From NCBI RefSeq assembly GCF_000686845.1, contig NZ_KK366024.1, positions 254,356-318,355 on the forward strand: 64,000 bases of DNA, in the 5' to 3' direction. The DNA is from Paenibacillus sp. UNC451MF (GTDB lineage Bacteria > Bacillota > Bacilli > Paenibacillales > NBRC-103111). Position 1 is the stretch's first letter. Each line of letters opens with the position of its first letter. Shown in pieces: positions 45,445 through 54,682 of the stretch. Position numbers and translations under genes: made by a program. The notes under the pieces were generated by a model that saw only the letters and a program-made list of their open reading frames with translations, ran no database searches and was not told the DNA's origin.

Positions 45445-45480
45445 AAAGAGGATACCTCCATAGGTATCCTCTTTCTGTTA
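45445..45480. terminator. Bidirectional terminator
   Basis: AAAGAGGATACCT and AGGTATCCTCTTT form a 13-base perfect stem between the convergent cgoX and SDR genes. Confidence 0.85.
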
Positions 45481-45491
45481 CTTCAAAAGTT

Positions 45492-46232
45492 CTATAAAGT
45501 TTGGCCACTATCTATAGTAATGATTTGTCCTGTCATAGCTTCTTGCTCCAGACTAGCGCATACAAGCTGAGCGATATCTTCTGGAGTTGAAATACGCTGC
45601 AGCAAAAGATTTGGAGCTAACCGGTTCATTTGTTCTTCCCTACCAGCCCACCACCTTGTGGCTACCGCACCAGGAACTACACAATTGACTCTAACATAAG
45701 GAGCTAATGCACGAGCCAACGATTTCGTAAGTCCATGAACCGCGGCCTTAGAGACTGCATAGGGAAGGGAAGAGCCTAAGCCGGTTTGTCCCGCAATACT
45801 GCCAATATTCACTATGGCTCCTTGTTTGTTTTTCAGCATCCATCGGGAAGCGGCCCGAGCACAATAAAACATGCCTTTCACATTGACATCATATAGTTCA
45901 TCCCATACTTCTTCCGAAGCCGCGTCTAAGTCATCAAATGGAATATGTCGTGTAATGCTGGCATTATTGACAAGTAAATCAATGCCACCCAACTGTTGCG
46001 CTATGGTATCGACCATTTCATTGACTTCTTGATCTTGAGACACATCGGCTTTGATAGCAATAGCTTTACCTCCATTTTTGCAAATGTGTTGAACGATGTC
46101 CTCAGCATCAGCTTGAGAACGGGAATAATTAACGGCAACGATAGCCCCGCGTTCAGCAAGCTTTATGCTCGCAGCTCTACCAATACCTGTCCCGCCACCT
46201 GTTATAAGTGCTACTTTATTGGATATTTTCAT
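45492..46232 (-). CDS. Short-chain dehydrogenase/reductase
   Basis: 246 residues from ATG 46232; the upstream ATG 46241 abuts the GGAG site. Classical SDR: the NAD(P) loop GGGTGIGRAA, NNAS motif, catalytic Ser in IVNIGSIAG and YxxxK in PYAVSKAAVHG. FabG-like in length. The substrate is unknown. It diverges from a LysR gene, a common arrangement in which the regulator controls the enzyme. Confidence 0.88.
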   Translation of the reverse strand: MKISNKVALITGGGTGIGRAASIKLAERGAIVAVNYSRSQADAEDIVQHICKNGGKAIAIKADVSQDQEVNEMVDTIAQQLGGIDLLVNNASITRHIPFDDLDAASEEVWDELYDVNVKGMFYCARAASRWMLKNKQGAIVNIGSIAGQTGLGSSLPYAVSKAAVHGLTKSLARALAPYVRVNCVVPGAVATRWWAGREEQMNRLAPNLLLQRISTPEDIAQLVCASLEQEAMTGQIITIDSGQTL

Positions 46233-46355
46233 CTTAGCCATCTCCTTTGAATCTCTCCTTAACCGTTATTGTATAACTGGATCGTATATTTGTATAATTG
46301 AATTAAATGAATCAATTATTCAAAAAAAATGAATTTTAGGTTAGGGAGTATCGAT

Positions 46356-47237
46356 ATGGATATGAAAGCCTTGAAGACGTTTCAGATGATCGTGAAGCAT
46401 GGCAGCTTTAACCGCGCTGCGGAAGAGATGAATTATGTGCAATCGACGGTGACAATGCAAATCCAAAAGCTGGAGTCTGATTTAGGCGTTCAGTTAATAG
46501 AGCGTGGTAAAAAAATCCGATTAACAGAGGCAGGAAGACTGTTCTATGAGCAGAGCCTGCAAATTGTTAAAAATATGGAGCAATTACAAATGAGCTTATC
46601 CGATTTGCTGCTTGGCGAAGCGGGGAGTATCCGTTTAGGGGTAACGGAACCTACGGGCAGCTATCGTTTGCCTGATACGATCGAAAAATTTATGTCTCAG
46701 CACCCGAAAATTCGTATCTCAGTGGACTTTGCCAGCACACCGGCACTTAGTGAAAGACTTCTTAAAGGGGAGCTTGATCTAGCTCTTTGCTCGTCGCCTG
46801 ACCTTGGCTCGGAGCTTTATTTTGAACCATTATTTAAAGAATCGTTTGTCTTACTAATGCCGAAGGATCATCCTTTAGCACAAAAAGCGGTTATAACTCC
46901 CGAGGATATCCAAGAGTATCGTCTTCTCATTACAGCTGCAACTTGTCCTTATCGTAAAAAACTGGAGATGGTGCTGCAGGAATCAGGATGCTTGCCCATT
47001 GATACAATGGAGATTGGTAGTATGACCGCTCTACAGTATTATGTCGAAAGAGGGATTGGTATTGCGCTAGTACCTAAGATTGCTTTGAATCCGGCACCTG
47101 AAGGTACAACCGTTAGATCAATGAGTGGTAGTCTTATCGACATGACTTTTGGGATTCTTACCAAAGCTCCCCAGGATCCCATGACATCGGCTAGCTATAA
47201 GCTGTATCATTTTCTCAAGAGTGAGTTGAACGCATGA
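46356..47237 (+). CDS. LysR-family transcriptional regulator
   Basis: 293 residues from ATG 46356 (AGGGAG seven bases upstream). N-terminal winged helix-turn-helix: LKTFQMIVKHGSFNRAAEEMNYVQSTVTMQIQKLE. The C-terminal effector domain is of periplasmic-binding-protein type (IRLGVTEPTGSYRLPDTIEKF). It diverges from the SDR gene with about 120 bases between starts, so it probably regulates that gene and itself. Confidence 0.9.
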   Translation: MDMKALKTFQMIVKHGSFNRAAEEMNYVQSTVTMQIQKLESDLGVQLIERGKKIRLTEAGRLFYEQSLQIVKNMEQLQMSLSDLLLGEAGSIRLGVTEPTGSYRLPDTIEKFMSQHPKIRISVDFASTPALSERLLKGELDLALCSSPDLGSELYFEPLFKESFVLLMPKDHPLAQKAVITPEDIQEYRLLITAATCPYRKKLEMVLQESGCLPIDTMEIGSMTALQYYVERGIGIALVPKIALNPAPEGTTVRSMSGSLIDMTFGILTKAPQDPMTSASYKLYHFLKSELNA

Positions 47238-47358
47238 ATCGTAAGTATTTCCATTAGAAAGAAAAATATGGTATTGTAAATGAGAACTGGCGTTCCGTGA
47301 AAAACTGCGGGAAGGATGTTGAAACTAGGTAAAGTGTGAGAATGGAGTGATTGGAAGA

Positions 47359-48144
47359 ATGACCACTGAGCGTTATATCGAAATAGATGAAGTGGTTTCT
47401 TATATTCACAAAAATCTTTATGAACCCCTTCCGTTATCTCATTTAGCTGCATATGCAGGGTATAGCCCGTATCATTTTACCCGTATTTTTAAAGAGAAAG
47501 TAGGTCTCTCCCCACTGTATTATGCGTCTTCCTTACGCTTACAAAAAGCAAAGGATCTATTGCTTCACTCTAATATGTGTGTACGTGATATAGGATTGGA
47601 GATCGGCCAGCAAAGCTTGGGAACCTTCACAACCCGATTCACCGAACGAGTAGGGGTAACGCCTTCAGAATTTCGCAACTCCGCTATCACGGCAGATCAT
47701 CATTTACAAGCACTGCAGAGACTCCGTCACTGGCGAAAGGATCACCCGATACCGAGCCCATATGGAACGATACAAGGCTCTATTCAAGCGACAGTGCCCT
47801 TTGAGGGAGTGGTTCTGGTTGGATTATTTGCCAAGCCAATTCCTGAAGGTTTGCCGCTTTATGGAACACTGGTCCCGTCAACAGGCGAATTCTGTTTTAC
47901 GAATGTCACACCGGGGGTCTATTATCTCATGGCAACTTCGGTTTCATGGGAAATGAGTGCCATCGATTTTCTTCTGCCTCATTCAACATTACGCACTCGA
48001 TCGAAGAAACCTATCATAGTAAGACCCAATGCAGAAATTCCTTATCAACATGTGATGCTGCATGCCGCTCGGCAAGACGATCCCCCCATATTGATTTCTC
48101 TGCCCCTGCTGATGAATAATTTTCTTAATAGAGTAGTCAAATAG
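47359..48144 (+). CDS. AraC-family regulator with N-terminal HTH and C-terminal beta-sandwich-like domain
   Basis: 261 residues. The two AraC helix-turn-helix motifs are at the N-terminus (LSHLAAYAGYSPYHFTRIFKEKVGLSPLYY and DIGLEIGQQSLGTFTTRFTERVGVTPSEF), the reverse of AraC itself. The C-terminal part (YGTIQGSIQATVPFEGVVLVGLFAKPIPEG, then FCFTNVTPGVYYLMATSV) resembles a carboxypeptidase-regulatory/CNA-B-like beta-sandwich, here presumably a sensor (inference). ATG 47359 is preceded by GGAG; GTG 47347 is an alternative. No target gene is obvious. Confidence 0.8.
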   Translation: MTTERYIEIDEVVSYIHKNLYEPLPLSHLAAYAGYSPYHFTRIFKEKVGLSPLYYASSLRLQKAKDLLLHSNMCVRDIGLEIGQQSLGTFTTRFTERVGVTPSEFRNSAITADHHLQALQRLRHWRKDHPIPSPYGTIQGSIQATVPFEGVVLVGLFAKPIPEGLPLYGTLVPSTGEFCFTNVTPGVYYLMATSVSWEMSAIDFLLPHSTLRTRSKKPIIVRPNAEIPYQHVMLHAARQDDPPILISLPLLMNNFLNRVVK

Positions 48145-48345
48145 GAATTATGATGAAACATAGCAATTCATAAGAATTCGTCTTAAAAGTCTCGTGTTAC
48201 AATAGGCGTCAGTTGGAAGATTAAGCTGCATCGAATAAGGTTCATTGTGACAGAATGGAGGCTTCGAATCGCTACAGGTGGAATTTCAAGGGAACGGCTA
48301 TAACGTATGCATGTTATGCAAAAATAATAATAAGGTGGGAATTAC

Positions 48346-48759
48346 ATGGCAGCAACAGCAGATAAAATTTTTGTTAATTTACCGGTTAAAGATTTGAATA
48401 AATCGATCGATTTTTTTACTGAGATCGGATTTGAATTTAATGCTCAATTTACGGATCATAATGCAACCTGCATGGTCGTAAGCGAGAATATATTTGTCAT
48501 GCTCTTAGTGGAAGATTTCTTCCAATCATTCAGTAATAAACAAATTTCAGATACTTCGACAAGTGCAGAAGTTATTGTAGCCTTGTCAGCTAATAGTAAG
48601 GAAAGTGTAGATGAGATCGTAAACAAAGCTATAGCGGCTGGGGGAAAGAAATTAAACGATCCAGTTGATCATGTGTTTATGTATAGTTGGAGCTTTCAGG
48701 ATATAGATGGTCATCTATGGGAATTCATTTATATGGATGAAAATGCAGTTCAAAAATAG
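48346..48759 (+). CDS. VOC (glyoxalase-like) family protein
   Basis: 137 residues starting KIFVNLPVKDLNKSIDFFTEIGFEF, with the closing strand FQDIDGHLWEFIYMD carrying the metal-site glutamate. This subgroup is often annotated as a lactoylglutathione lyase-like or extradiol-dioxygenase-like protein; the reaction is unknown. ATG 48346 follows AAGGTGGG. Confidence 0.87.
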   Translation: MAATADKIFVNLPVKDLNKSIDFFTEIGFEFNAQFTDHNATCMVVSENIFVMLLVEDFFQSFSNKQISDTSTSAEVIVALSANSKESVDEIVNKAIAAGGKKLNDPVDHVFMYSWSFQDIDGHLWEFIYMDENAVQK

Positions 48760-48805
48760 TACAATGGCATCATAAGAAGTCACACAAAGGAGATAGTGGA
48801 CAGTT

Positions 48806-49081
48806 ATGTGCCGTAATATTAAGACACTCTTTAATTTCGAACCTCCGGCTACCGAAGATGAAGTTGAAGCGGCATCGCTTCAATTCGTTAGAAAGCTGTC
48901 CGGATTTACAGCACCATCCAAGGTGAACGAGGAAGCATTTAACCTTGCTGTTCAAGAAGTCGCTGTTGTCGCACGCAACCTGCTGGATTCTCTTGTAACC
49001 AATGCCGAGCCGCGCAATCGTGAGGTAGAAATCGAACGAGCTCGTGCAAGATCCGCGAAGAGGTTCGGGACATCGGATTAA
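48806..49081 (+). CDS. DUF2277-family protein
   Basis: 91 residues. MCRNIKTLFNFEPPATEDEVEAA at the start and the end block REVEIERARARSAKRF match DUF2277, a small conserved alpha-helical family of unknown function. AAAGGAG lies upstream at longer than usual spacing (about 14 bases). It follows the VOC gene by 46 bases, so the two could share a transcript, and a strong hairpin follows. Confidence 0.85.
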   Translation: MCRNIKTLFNFEPPATEDEVEAASLQFVRKLSGFTAPSKVNEEAFNLAVQEVAVVARNLLDSLVTNAEPRNREVEIERARARSAKRFGTSD

Positions 49082-49091
49082 AGTTGATTCA

Positions 49092-49134
49092 TAATAAGGG
49101 AGATAGATCTTTCGTATCTATCTCTCTTATTATG
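49092..49134 (+). terminator. Hairpin terminator
   Basis: AATAAGGGAGATAGAT pairs almost perfectly with ATCTATCTCTCTTATT. The T tract after it is weak. Confidence 0.65.
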
Positions 49135-49170
49135 TTTCAAAGGAAGACTCGGTCGAAAGGAGTGTATTGT

Positions 49171-49371
49171 ATGTTAGATCTTGCAATGTATGGCATAGTC
49201 TTATTTTTAATTATTGGTGTAGGCGCACGTTTTGCTGTGTCACCGAAATCATCTGCGTCTTCTTTAAGATTACAATGGATGGGTTATACAGTCCTACTCA
49301 TGTCAATACTGCTCATTGCTTTTGCGATCCTCCATTACATGTCTGAAGCAGCACATGGCCATGGGCATTAG
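49171..49371 (+). CDS. Small two-helix membrane protein with His-rich tail
   Basis: 66 residues from ATG 49171, seven bases after AAAGGAG. Two hydrophobic helices (LAMYGIVLFLIIGVGARFAV and MGYTVLLMSILLIAFAILHYM) and a C-terminal AAHGHGH, a possible metal-binding end. No family is recognised. The next gene starts 30 bases downstream and may be co-transcribed. Confidence 0.65.
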   Translation: MLDLAMYGIVLFLIIGVGARFAVSPKSSASSLRLQWMGYTVLLMSILLIAFAILHYMSEAAHGHGH

Positions 49372-49400
49372 ATCATTGAATTCGGAAAGAGGTTATTGGT

Positions 49401-50150
49401 TTGCATTTACTGGCTAAAGAAACGAGTATGTTTAATGAAATTAGCGTTTATGAAACTACACAGCTATACGGGAAGATTGGAAAATATCGTTACCTGCAGT
49501 TTTCAGATCATGCCATTCAGGGCGCTATGGATATGAAAAAACCAAGCCGTATCCTACTGGAATACCCGAGAGCAATCATACACTTAATGGAGATTAACAA
49601 TAACTCATTTAATAAGGTATTTATGATCGGCCATGGAATCGGAACCATTGCAGGTAATTATCCTGAAAAGCTGTTTACCATAGCAGAAATGGATAACCAG
49701 GTTGTAGAGCTTAGCAAGCGTTATTTTGGATATCCATACGATAATGTAATTATCGGAGATGGGAGGCATACCCTTAGCATTCAACCAGCAAACGCGTTGG
49801 ATTATGTCGTACTTGATGCATTTACTCCAAAAGGAACTCCGATTCATTTAGTGACTAAGGATTTTTTCATCATGGTTATGTCGAAGCTGACTTCACAAGG
49901 CATGGTTATCTTAAATTTAACGGGTACAATAAAAAACGACAGGCTTATCAACGCCGTACATACGACCCTTAAAGAAACAGTCTCTGTAGTTCTAGCTTTT
50001 GCACTCCCAGGGGGAGATGAAACCGATGTTAGGAATATTATTCTTATCGGGAGCAATAGAACAGTCGAATTCAGGCAGTACGATATGGCAGGATTTCAAG
50101 AGATCGAGTTAGGGGAAGGCCATGTTATCTGGGATCGTGTGAACACATAA
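49401..50150 (+). CDS. Spermidine-synthase-like methyltransferase-fold protein
   Basis: 249 residues from TTG 49401 with a GAGG site. The Rossmann-like core reads KVFMIGHGIGTIAGNYPEKLFTIAEMDNQVVELSKRYFG, and DGRHTL and YVVLDAF follow the usual SpeE order. The first glycine-rich loop (GHGIG) is close to the GxGxG nucleotide loop. It could use S-adenosylmethionine or decarboxylated SAM. It lacks the N-terminal oligomerisation part of SpeE, and resembles the SpeE-like domain of membrane-fused homologues, so true spermidine synthase activity is doubtful. Confidence 0.75.
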   Translation: MHLLAKETSMFNEISVYETTQLYGKIGKYRYLQFSDHAIQGAMDMKKPSRILLEYPRAIIHLMEINNNSFNKVFMIGHGIGTIAGNYPEKLFTIAEMDNQVVELSKRYFGYPYDNVIIGDGRHTLSIQPANALDYVVLDAFTPKGTPIHLVTKDFFIMVMSKLTSQGMVILNLTGTIKNDRLINAVHTTLKETVSVVLAFALPGGDETDVRNIILIGSNRTVEFRQYDMAGFQEIELGEGHVIWDRVNT

Positions 50151-50231
50151 ATAACATCACTTAATAAAACGGTTAGGTTTGAGACATGTTAATAAAATAT
50201 TGGATTTTCTGAAGAAAGGAGGAGGGGTGGA

Positions 50232-51026
50232 ATGAATCGGATTCTCGTCGGATTGATTTGCATGACTTTATTGGCCGTAAATCCAATGTATAAAGTTCAT
50301 GCTGGAATGGATCAACCGGAGAGTAGAGCAACAAATAAACAAATAGCCATCGTGATTGATGATCTAGGCAACGATATGGAAGGAACCGAAGAAATCTTAA
50401 ATATGCCGATCCCGCTTACGGTTGCTGTCATGCCTTTTCTACCTACGACCAAACAAGACGCGGAGCGTGCCCATCAAGTGGGGCATGAAGTATTGGTTCA
50501 TTTGCCGATGGAACCATTAAAGGCGAATAATGAAGCATTGGGACCTGGCGTTATTACGACAAGGCTCTCTGAGAAAGAAATACGTAAAAGGGTTCTTGAG
50601 GCTATTGATGATGTCCCCTATGCAGTCGGGATTAACAATCATATGGGTTCAAAGGCAACAGCTGATAGTCGAGTCATGAACATAATTTTACAAATATGCA
50701 AGGAGAGAGGCTTGTTTTTTCTCGATAGCAAAACCAATTATTGGAGCGTTGTAGGTGATATTGGAAAGCAGCTCGGTGTCCCGGTACTGGAAAATAAGCT
50801 TTTTCTGGATGACCGTTCAAGTAAATCCCATATATCTAAGCAGCTAAAGGCCATTCGTGATTATTTGAAGCATCAAGATCAATGCATTGCAATTGGACAT
50901 GTTGGGCGGCCGGGTAAGAACACAGCCTCCGTTCTGAAAGCATCCATTCCAGATATGACGAAGGAAGCGGAGTTCGTACCGGTATCCAAGCTCTTGAAAA
51001 ATCTTACACCGCAGATAATACAATGA
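50232..51026 (+). CDS. Divergent polysaccharide deacetylase family (YibQ-like) secreted protein
   Basis: 264 residues. A signal peptide (about 1-25) precedes a NodB-like barrel of the YibQ/DUF610 branch: IAIVIDDLGNDMEGTEEIL, VAVMPFLPTTKQDAERAHQVGHEVLVHLPMEP, GINNHMGSKAT. The Asp-Asp and His-containing motifs of metal-dependent deacetylases are present. The substrate is probably an envelope glycan (inference). A GGAGGAGGGG site precedes ATG 50232. It ends at a strong terminator. Confidence 0.88.
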   Translation: MNRILVGLICMTLLAVNPMYKVHAGMDQPESRATNKQIAIVIDDLGNDMEGTEEILNMPIPLTVAVMPFLPTTKQDAERAHQVGHEVLVHLPMEPLKANNEALGPGVITTRLSEKEIRKRVLEAIDDVPYAVGINNHMGSKATADSRVMNIILQICKERGLFFLDSKTNYWSVVGDIGKQLGVPVLENKLFLDDRSSKSHISKQLKAIRDYLKHQDQCIAIGHVGRPGKNTASVLKASIPDMTKEAEFVPVSKLLKNLTPQIIQ

Positions 51027-51033
51027 AGGACAC

Positions 51034-51082
51034 AAAAAATAGACCACCGATGGAATGAATCCATTGATGGTCTATTTTTTGA
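51034..51082 (+). terminator. Intrinsic terminator of the deacetylase gene
   Basis: AAAAATAGACCACCGATGGA pairs nearly perfectly with TCCATTGATGGTCTATTTTT and is followed by T. Confidence 0.85.
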
Positions 51083-51281
51083 CTGTTCCCGTTGACTGCA
51101 AGGAGGAGGTCCTCACTAATATCTTATGCGGTGTAGGGACCCCTCATTACAATTAAAACATCCTCTTCCTGTGCAATGGTCAATGAGAAAGTCGTGAACA
51201 TGCACATACATATCTCAGCCATTTGTTGAAAATTATATAGGAGTAGCATTTCTATGGCAAAATGGATGGGAGGCACTGTAC

Positions 51282-52481
51282 ATGCACAGACGTTTCTTTG
51301 CAGCTACACTTATCGTTTTTATAGCTTCCTTGCTATTTGCTCATCATTCCTTGGCGACAAAGGATTCCTTAAAAACAGTGGTCAGCATCATCGTAAAATC
51401 AGTGCCGGACTCCGTAATAGAAAGCAGATTGGATCTCACCAGCTCCGATATGGTCCAAGCCTTTAAAAAAGGGCGTTATGAGGAAGGAGCTTCATCTGCA
51501 GCGCCTACGGATACGTTTATTATTTTGAGAACAACCCCGGAGAAGCATTTTCGATACGAAGCTTCCGGAACTTTATGGGATGAAGAACTCGGGAAGCGAT
51601 TTGTTCTTCCGGCAAAAGCAGCAGAAGCGATGCGTAGTTATGCCGCAGTGCTGCGAGGGCGGCACTATGGCAAATTGATTGCGTGGAATAACGCACAGCA
51701 TGTATTCCCTAGAAAAAGTATTTTCTCCATTACAGATATGGTAACCGGCCTTACCTTTCGAGTTCAACGAAGAGCTGGGAGCGCCCATGCAGATGTTCAA
51801 CCAATAACAAAAAAAGATACGGCCATTATGAAGCAAATTTACAGTGATGGATGGAGCTGGAAACGAAAAGCGGTTTGGGTTCACTCTGGCAATGAATGGG
51901 TAGCTGCGTCCATGAACGGAATGCCTCATGGAGGCGATGGTATTCCGGATAATGATTTCTCAGGGCATTTTTGCGTCCATTTTCTTGACAGTACGACGCA
52001 TCGTTCCGATCATCCTGACCTCGCTCATCAACTTATGATCCATAAATCAGCAGGAGAGCTGCGTTCGTATATGGCTGCGGCGTCCCCGCGTATATTAGCA
52101 GAAAGCTTTATTGAGGGGTTAGATCATCAGGATATGCACATTATAGATCTTACATCCGAGGGTGTGAGTCGAGAAACACGGGACCTTGTGCTTCAGGAGA
52201 TGAAGGATCTAAGCTCCATTCAAGTACATAAGGAACAGCAGTCGCGAAAAAAAGCATTAACAAAAAATGATACTGCTCCAGAAGCTTTAAATGCTGATAT
52301 TCGATTGATGGTTACCTTGCAAAAGAAAGGTCTTCAAAAACAAAACAGAGCTTTTTTATTTACTTTCCGACGAGAGACCATTCAATCACCTTGGCAGATG
52401 AGTGACATTAAGTTAGATGATCTAAAGAAACCGAAAACGAAGGCTGATGAGAAGGTTAAGAGCAAAAAGCGAGCTCGATAA
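51282..52481 (+). CDS. Secreted protein with a conserved Cys/His region, function unknown
   Basis: 399 residues. A signal peptide (MHRRFFAATLIVFIASLLFAHHS) precedes a 'ISIIVKSVP'-like region. Between about residues 140 and 260 lies a dense conserved-looking core: ITDMVTGLTFRVQRRAGSAHADVQP, VWVHSGNEWVAASMNGMPHG and FSGHFCVHFLDSTTHRSDHPD. The Cys flanked by His residues looks catalytic or metal-binding; related regions occur in wall-associated proteins of Bacillales and clostridia (from memory). A charged C-terminus follows. ATG 51282 has GGGAGG upstream. Adjacent to an envelope glycan deacetylase, it may act on peptidoglycan (inference). Confidence 0.65.
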   Translation: MHRRFFAATLIVFIASLLFAHHSLATKDSLKTVVSIIVKSVPDSVIESRLDLTSSDMVQAFKKGRYEEGASSAAPTDTFIILRTTPEKHFRYEASGTLWDEELGKRFVLPAKAAEAMRSYAAVLRGRHYGKLIAWNNAQHVFPRKSIFSITDMVTGLTFRVQRRAGSAHADVQPITKKDTAIMKQIYSDGWSWKRKAVWVHSGNEWVAASMNGMPHGGDGIPDNDFSGHFCVHFLDSTTHRSDHPDLAHQLMIHKSAGELRSYMAAASPRILAESFIEGLDHQDMHIIDLTSEGVSRETRDLVLQEMKDLSSIQVHKEQQSRKKALTKNDTAPEALNADIRLMVTLQKKGLQKQNRAFLFTFRRETIQSPWQMSDIKLDDLKKPKTKADEKVKSKKRAR

Positions 52482-52495
52482 AGTATTCTGTCAAT

Positions 52496-52536
52496 ATAAA
52501 ACCACGATGCGGGAGTTCAAGCACCGTGGTTTTTAA
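52496..52536. terminator. Bidirectional terminator
   Basis: AAACCACGATGC pairs with GCACCGTGGTTTTT between the convergent genes. Confidence 0.75.
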
Positions 52537-52543
52537 CATGCAC

Positions 52544-53803
52544 TTATACTCTTTTGACTCTGAAAAACTTGGTTAACAGCCAAGGACCTTCCGGAAATCC
52601 TAAGGTTAATTGCCATGCTCCCAGTCCTTCTAATAAATACTCGCGGATTAAAAGCATTTTCTCGCTGATGCTTCTTGAATCCTCAAACCAGACGACATGC
52701 CTTAGTCCATTCTCATCGACATATTCAAAAAATGGTGATTTATACTGCTGTGAATATTGAATAGGTACTTGATACCTCATGGCAAGATCCACTGCATTTT
52801 GGTTCGAGAGCGCTTGAGCAACGGAACCTGGCTGATAAGGAACAATCCAGTTATATCCATAGAAAGGGAGGCCGATTAACAGCTTATCCCTGCGTACATA
52901 TTGAAGCGCATAATCGATAGTCCGTCTAACTTCATTGATAGGCGCTACTGGACCGGCTTCGCTGGTACCATGATGCCAATCATACGTCATGATAAACATC
53001 AAATCGACTACGGAGCCGATTGCCCCGTAATCATAGCCCAACAGCCAAGGGATATCATCGCTTGTTTTGGCTGGAACTGCGATGGTCAACCAGTAGCCTT
53101 CCGGTTGGAGCCGTTCCTTCAGTCTGCGCAAAAATCCGGAAAATAAGTCTCTGTCCTCAGCCGAAACTCTCTCGAAATCAATATTGACTCCTGCATACCC
53201 TTTCGTCGAGACGATAGTATATATATTTTCAATAAGAGTGTTTCTAGCATCAGGGTTGTTCAATACCTGGTGAGTAAGATCGGTGCTGAATCCCGTTTGA
53301 GTTAGATTCGTAATGGTAGCAAGAGGGTTGACACGTCGGCTCCAAGCCGTTTGAATTGCTGCTGTATCATCTAGAACATTTAAAGAGCCATCCGCTGAGA
53401 AATGAAATTCAAATAGCGAGATGAAGGTGGCATATGGAGCGAAGTCATTCACTAAAGCACGGTCCAGTTCGGGACTTCTCAGTGCATAGTAGCCTAATGT
53501 AGTAATATAAAAATCTGAAATATTAGGGATTGTAATTTTCATGCCAGGATACAAGGCGTTAGGACGAATGGAGGGGTTGGCATTGATTAAAGCCTGAAGA
53601 GGGACATAGGCCATTTGGGCAATGGTATAAATACTGTCCCCAGGCTGGACTTTGTAAATACTGAGCGGAATTAGGAGCGCTTGCCCTGGGACTATGTTGA
53701 TTCTGACTAAACCGTTAGCAAGTCTAATCCGATCTATTGGGATGTCGTACTTCACGCTTATGGTGTACAAGGAATCACCTGGTTGGACGATGTAGATGAA
53801 CAA
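52544..53803 (-). CDS. LysM-LysM-GH18 spore cortex glycosidase (YaaH/SleL-like)
   Basis: 419 residues from TTG 53803, eight bases after GGAGG. Two N-terminal LysM repeats (about 4-47 and 49-93: YIVQPGDSLYTISVKYDIP, YKVQPGDSIYTIAQMAYVP) bind peptidoglycan. The GH18-type barrel carries the catalytic motif GVNIDFE (Glu211) in KGYAGVNIDFERVS. SleL/YaaH-type enzymes are spore-associated N-acetylglucosaminidases cutting cortex fragments during germination. No signal peptide, as in those enzymes. It is a single gene, probably expressed in the mother cell. Confidence 0.9.
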   Translation of the reverse strand: MFIYIVQPGDSLYTISVKYDIPIDRIRLANGLVRINIVPGQALLIPLSIYKVQPGDSIYTIAQMAYVPLQALINANPSIRPNALYPGMKITIPNISDFYITTLGYYALRSPELDRALVNDFAPYATFISLFEFHFSADGSLNVLDDTAAIQTAWSRRVNPLATITNLTQTGFSTDLTHQVLNNPDARNTLIENIYTIVSTKGYAGVNIDFERVSAEDRDLFSGFLRRLKERLQPEGYWLTIAVPAKTSDDIPWLLGYDYGAIGSVVDLMFIMTYDWHHGTSEAGPVAPINEVRRTIDYALQYVRRDKLLIGLPFYGYNWIVPYQPGSVAQALSNQNAVDLAMRYQVPIQYSQQYKSPFFEYVDENGLRHVVWFEDSRSISEKMLLIREYLLEGLGAWQLTLGFPEGPWLLTKFFRVKRV

Positions 53804-53935
53804 GGATCTTGCCTCCTTTAATGAGTAAACTGATGATCTAGTCTATTCCTGTGCGTTTTTAAATATTTATACATCCTTCGTTCACATAGTAAAAAGCCCA
53901 TCGCTCGATAGGAGGCGACAGGCAAAGGGGTGCGT

Positions 53936-54682
53936 TTAATATAAATTTTTATACCGCATAACTCTTTTGTACATCGTTTTATCCTTCAATGCTCGAAATA
54001 TTTTGGTGTCTGGTTTGGTATTAACCTCCAGTATCCATGGCCTCATTTTACTGTCAATAGCGATATCAGCTCCGAATGCTTTTCTACTGCGATAAATACG
54101 CTCAAGTACTATGCATGCCTGTTTGCCGATCTGCTCCATCTTATGGATATATTCGGTTCTTCGGGTGCCTTTAAGATGGGGAGAAAGAAGGGTCTCAACG
54201 GGCAATGGTGTACCGCCGCTGTGATAATTGGTTACGATTCTACCCTGTTTAGCTAATCGACCGATTATTCCCGTAACCTCCAGTTGGCGGCTTTTATTCT
54301 TCTGCACCATGACTCTTATATCGAAGGGGCGTTTATTATATTTCAGCAGCTCGATGCCTTTCTGTGCGACGTATTTGTATTTGACAAACCATCTGTGGTG
54401 AAGGTTGTATAGTGCATCAAGAGAGTTGTACTGCTTCCTGACGGTACCGCTTATTAGAATATATTTGTTACCTATTTTCGTTAATTTATATATGCCCTGA
54501 CCTCCGGCTCCTTCATCTGGTTTCAAGAAGATCGTGCGATACGATCTCAGCATGGAGCTGATATTAGCTTTGGTGGCAAGTCTTGTATCGGGTAGATAGG
54601 AGCGAATGGAGTTGCTTTTATTCATGAAATTATATTTGTGCAGCTTTCCAAATTTGAACTTCTCTTTATTGAAAAATCCCAT
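53936..54682 (-). CDS. YheC/YheD-family ATP-grasp protein (endospore coat associated)
   Basis: 248 residues with ATP-grasp features: TIFLKPDEGAGGQGIYKL (nucleotide-binding loop), PFDIRVMVQKN, and the metal-site block DIAIDSKMRPWILEVNTKPDTKIF. YheC/YheD proteins are associated with Bacillus spores; their reaction is unknown. ATG 54682 follows AGGAGGCC. It lies between the SleL-like gene and a divergent GerKB-like gene, so the locus groups spore-related functions. Confidence 0.88.
   Translation of the reverse strand: MGFFNKEKFKFGKLHKYNFMNKSNSIRSYLPDTRLATKANISSMLRSYRTIFLKPDEGAGGQGIYKLTKIGNKYILISGTVRKQYNSLDALYNLHHRWFVKYKYVAQKGIELLKYNKRPFDIRVMVQKNKSRQLEVTGIIGRLAKQGRIVTNYHSGGTPLPVETLLSPHLKGTRRTEYIHKMEQIGKQACIVLERIYRSRKAFGADIAIDSKMRPWILEVNTKPDTKIFRALKDKTMYKRVMRYKNLY

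Noticed and set aside
53880..53930. Possible terminator GCCCATCGCTCGATAGG... between the SleL-like and YheC/D-like genes
   Set aside because: The arms pair only partly and no T tract follows, so it was not listed.
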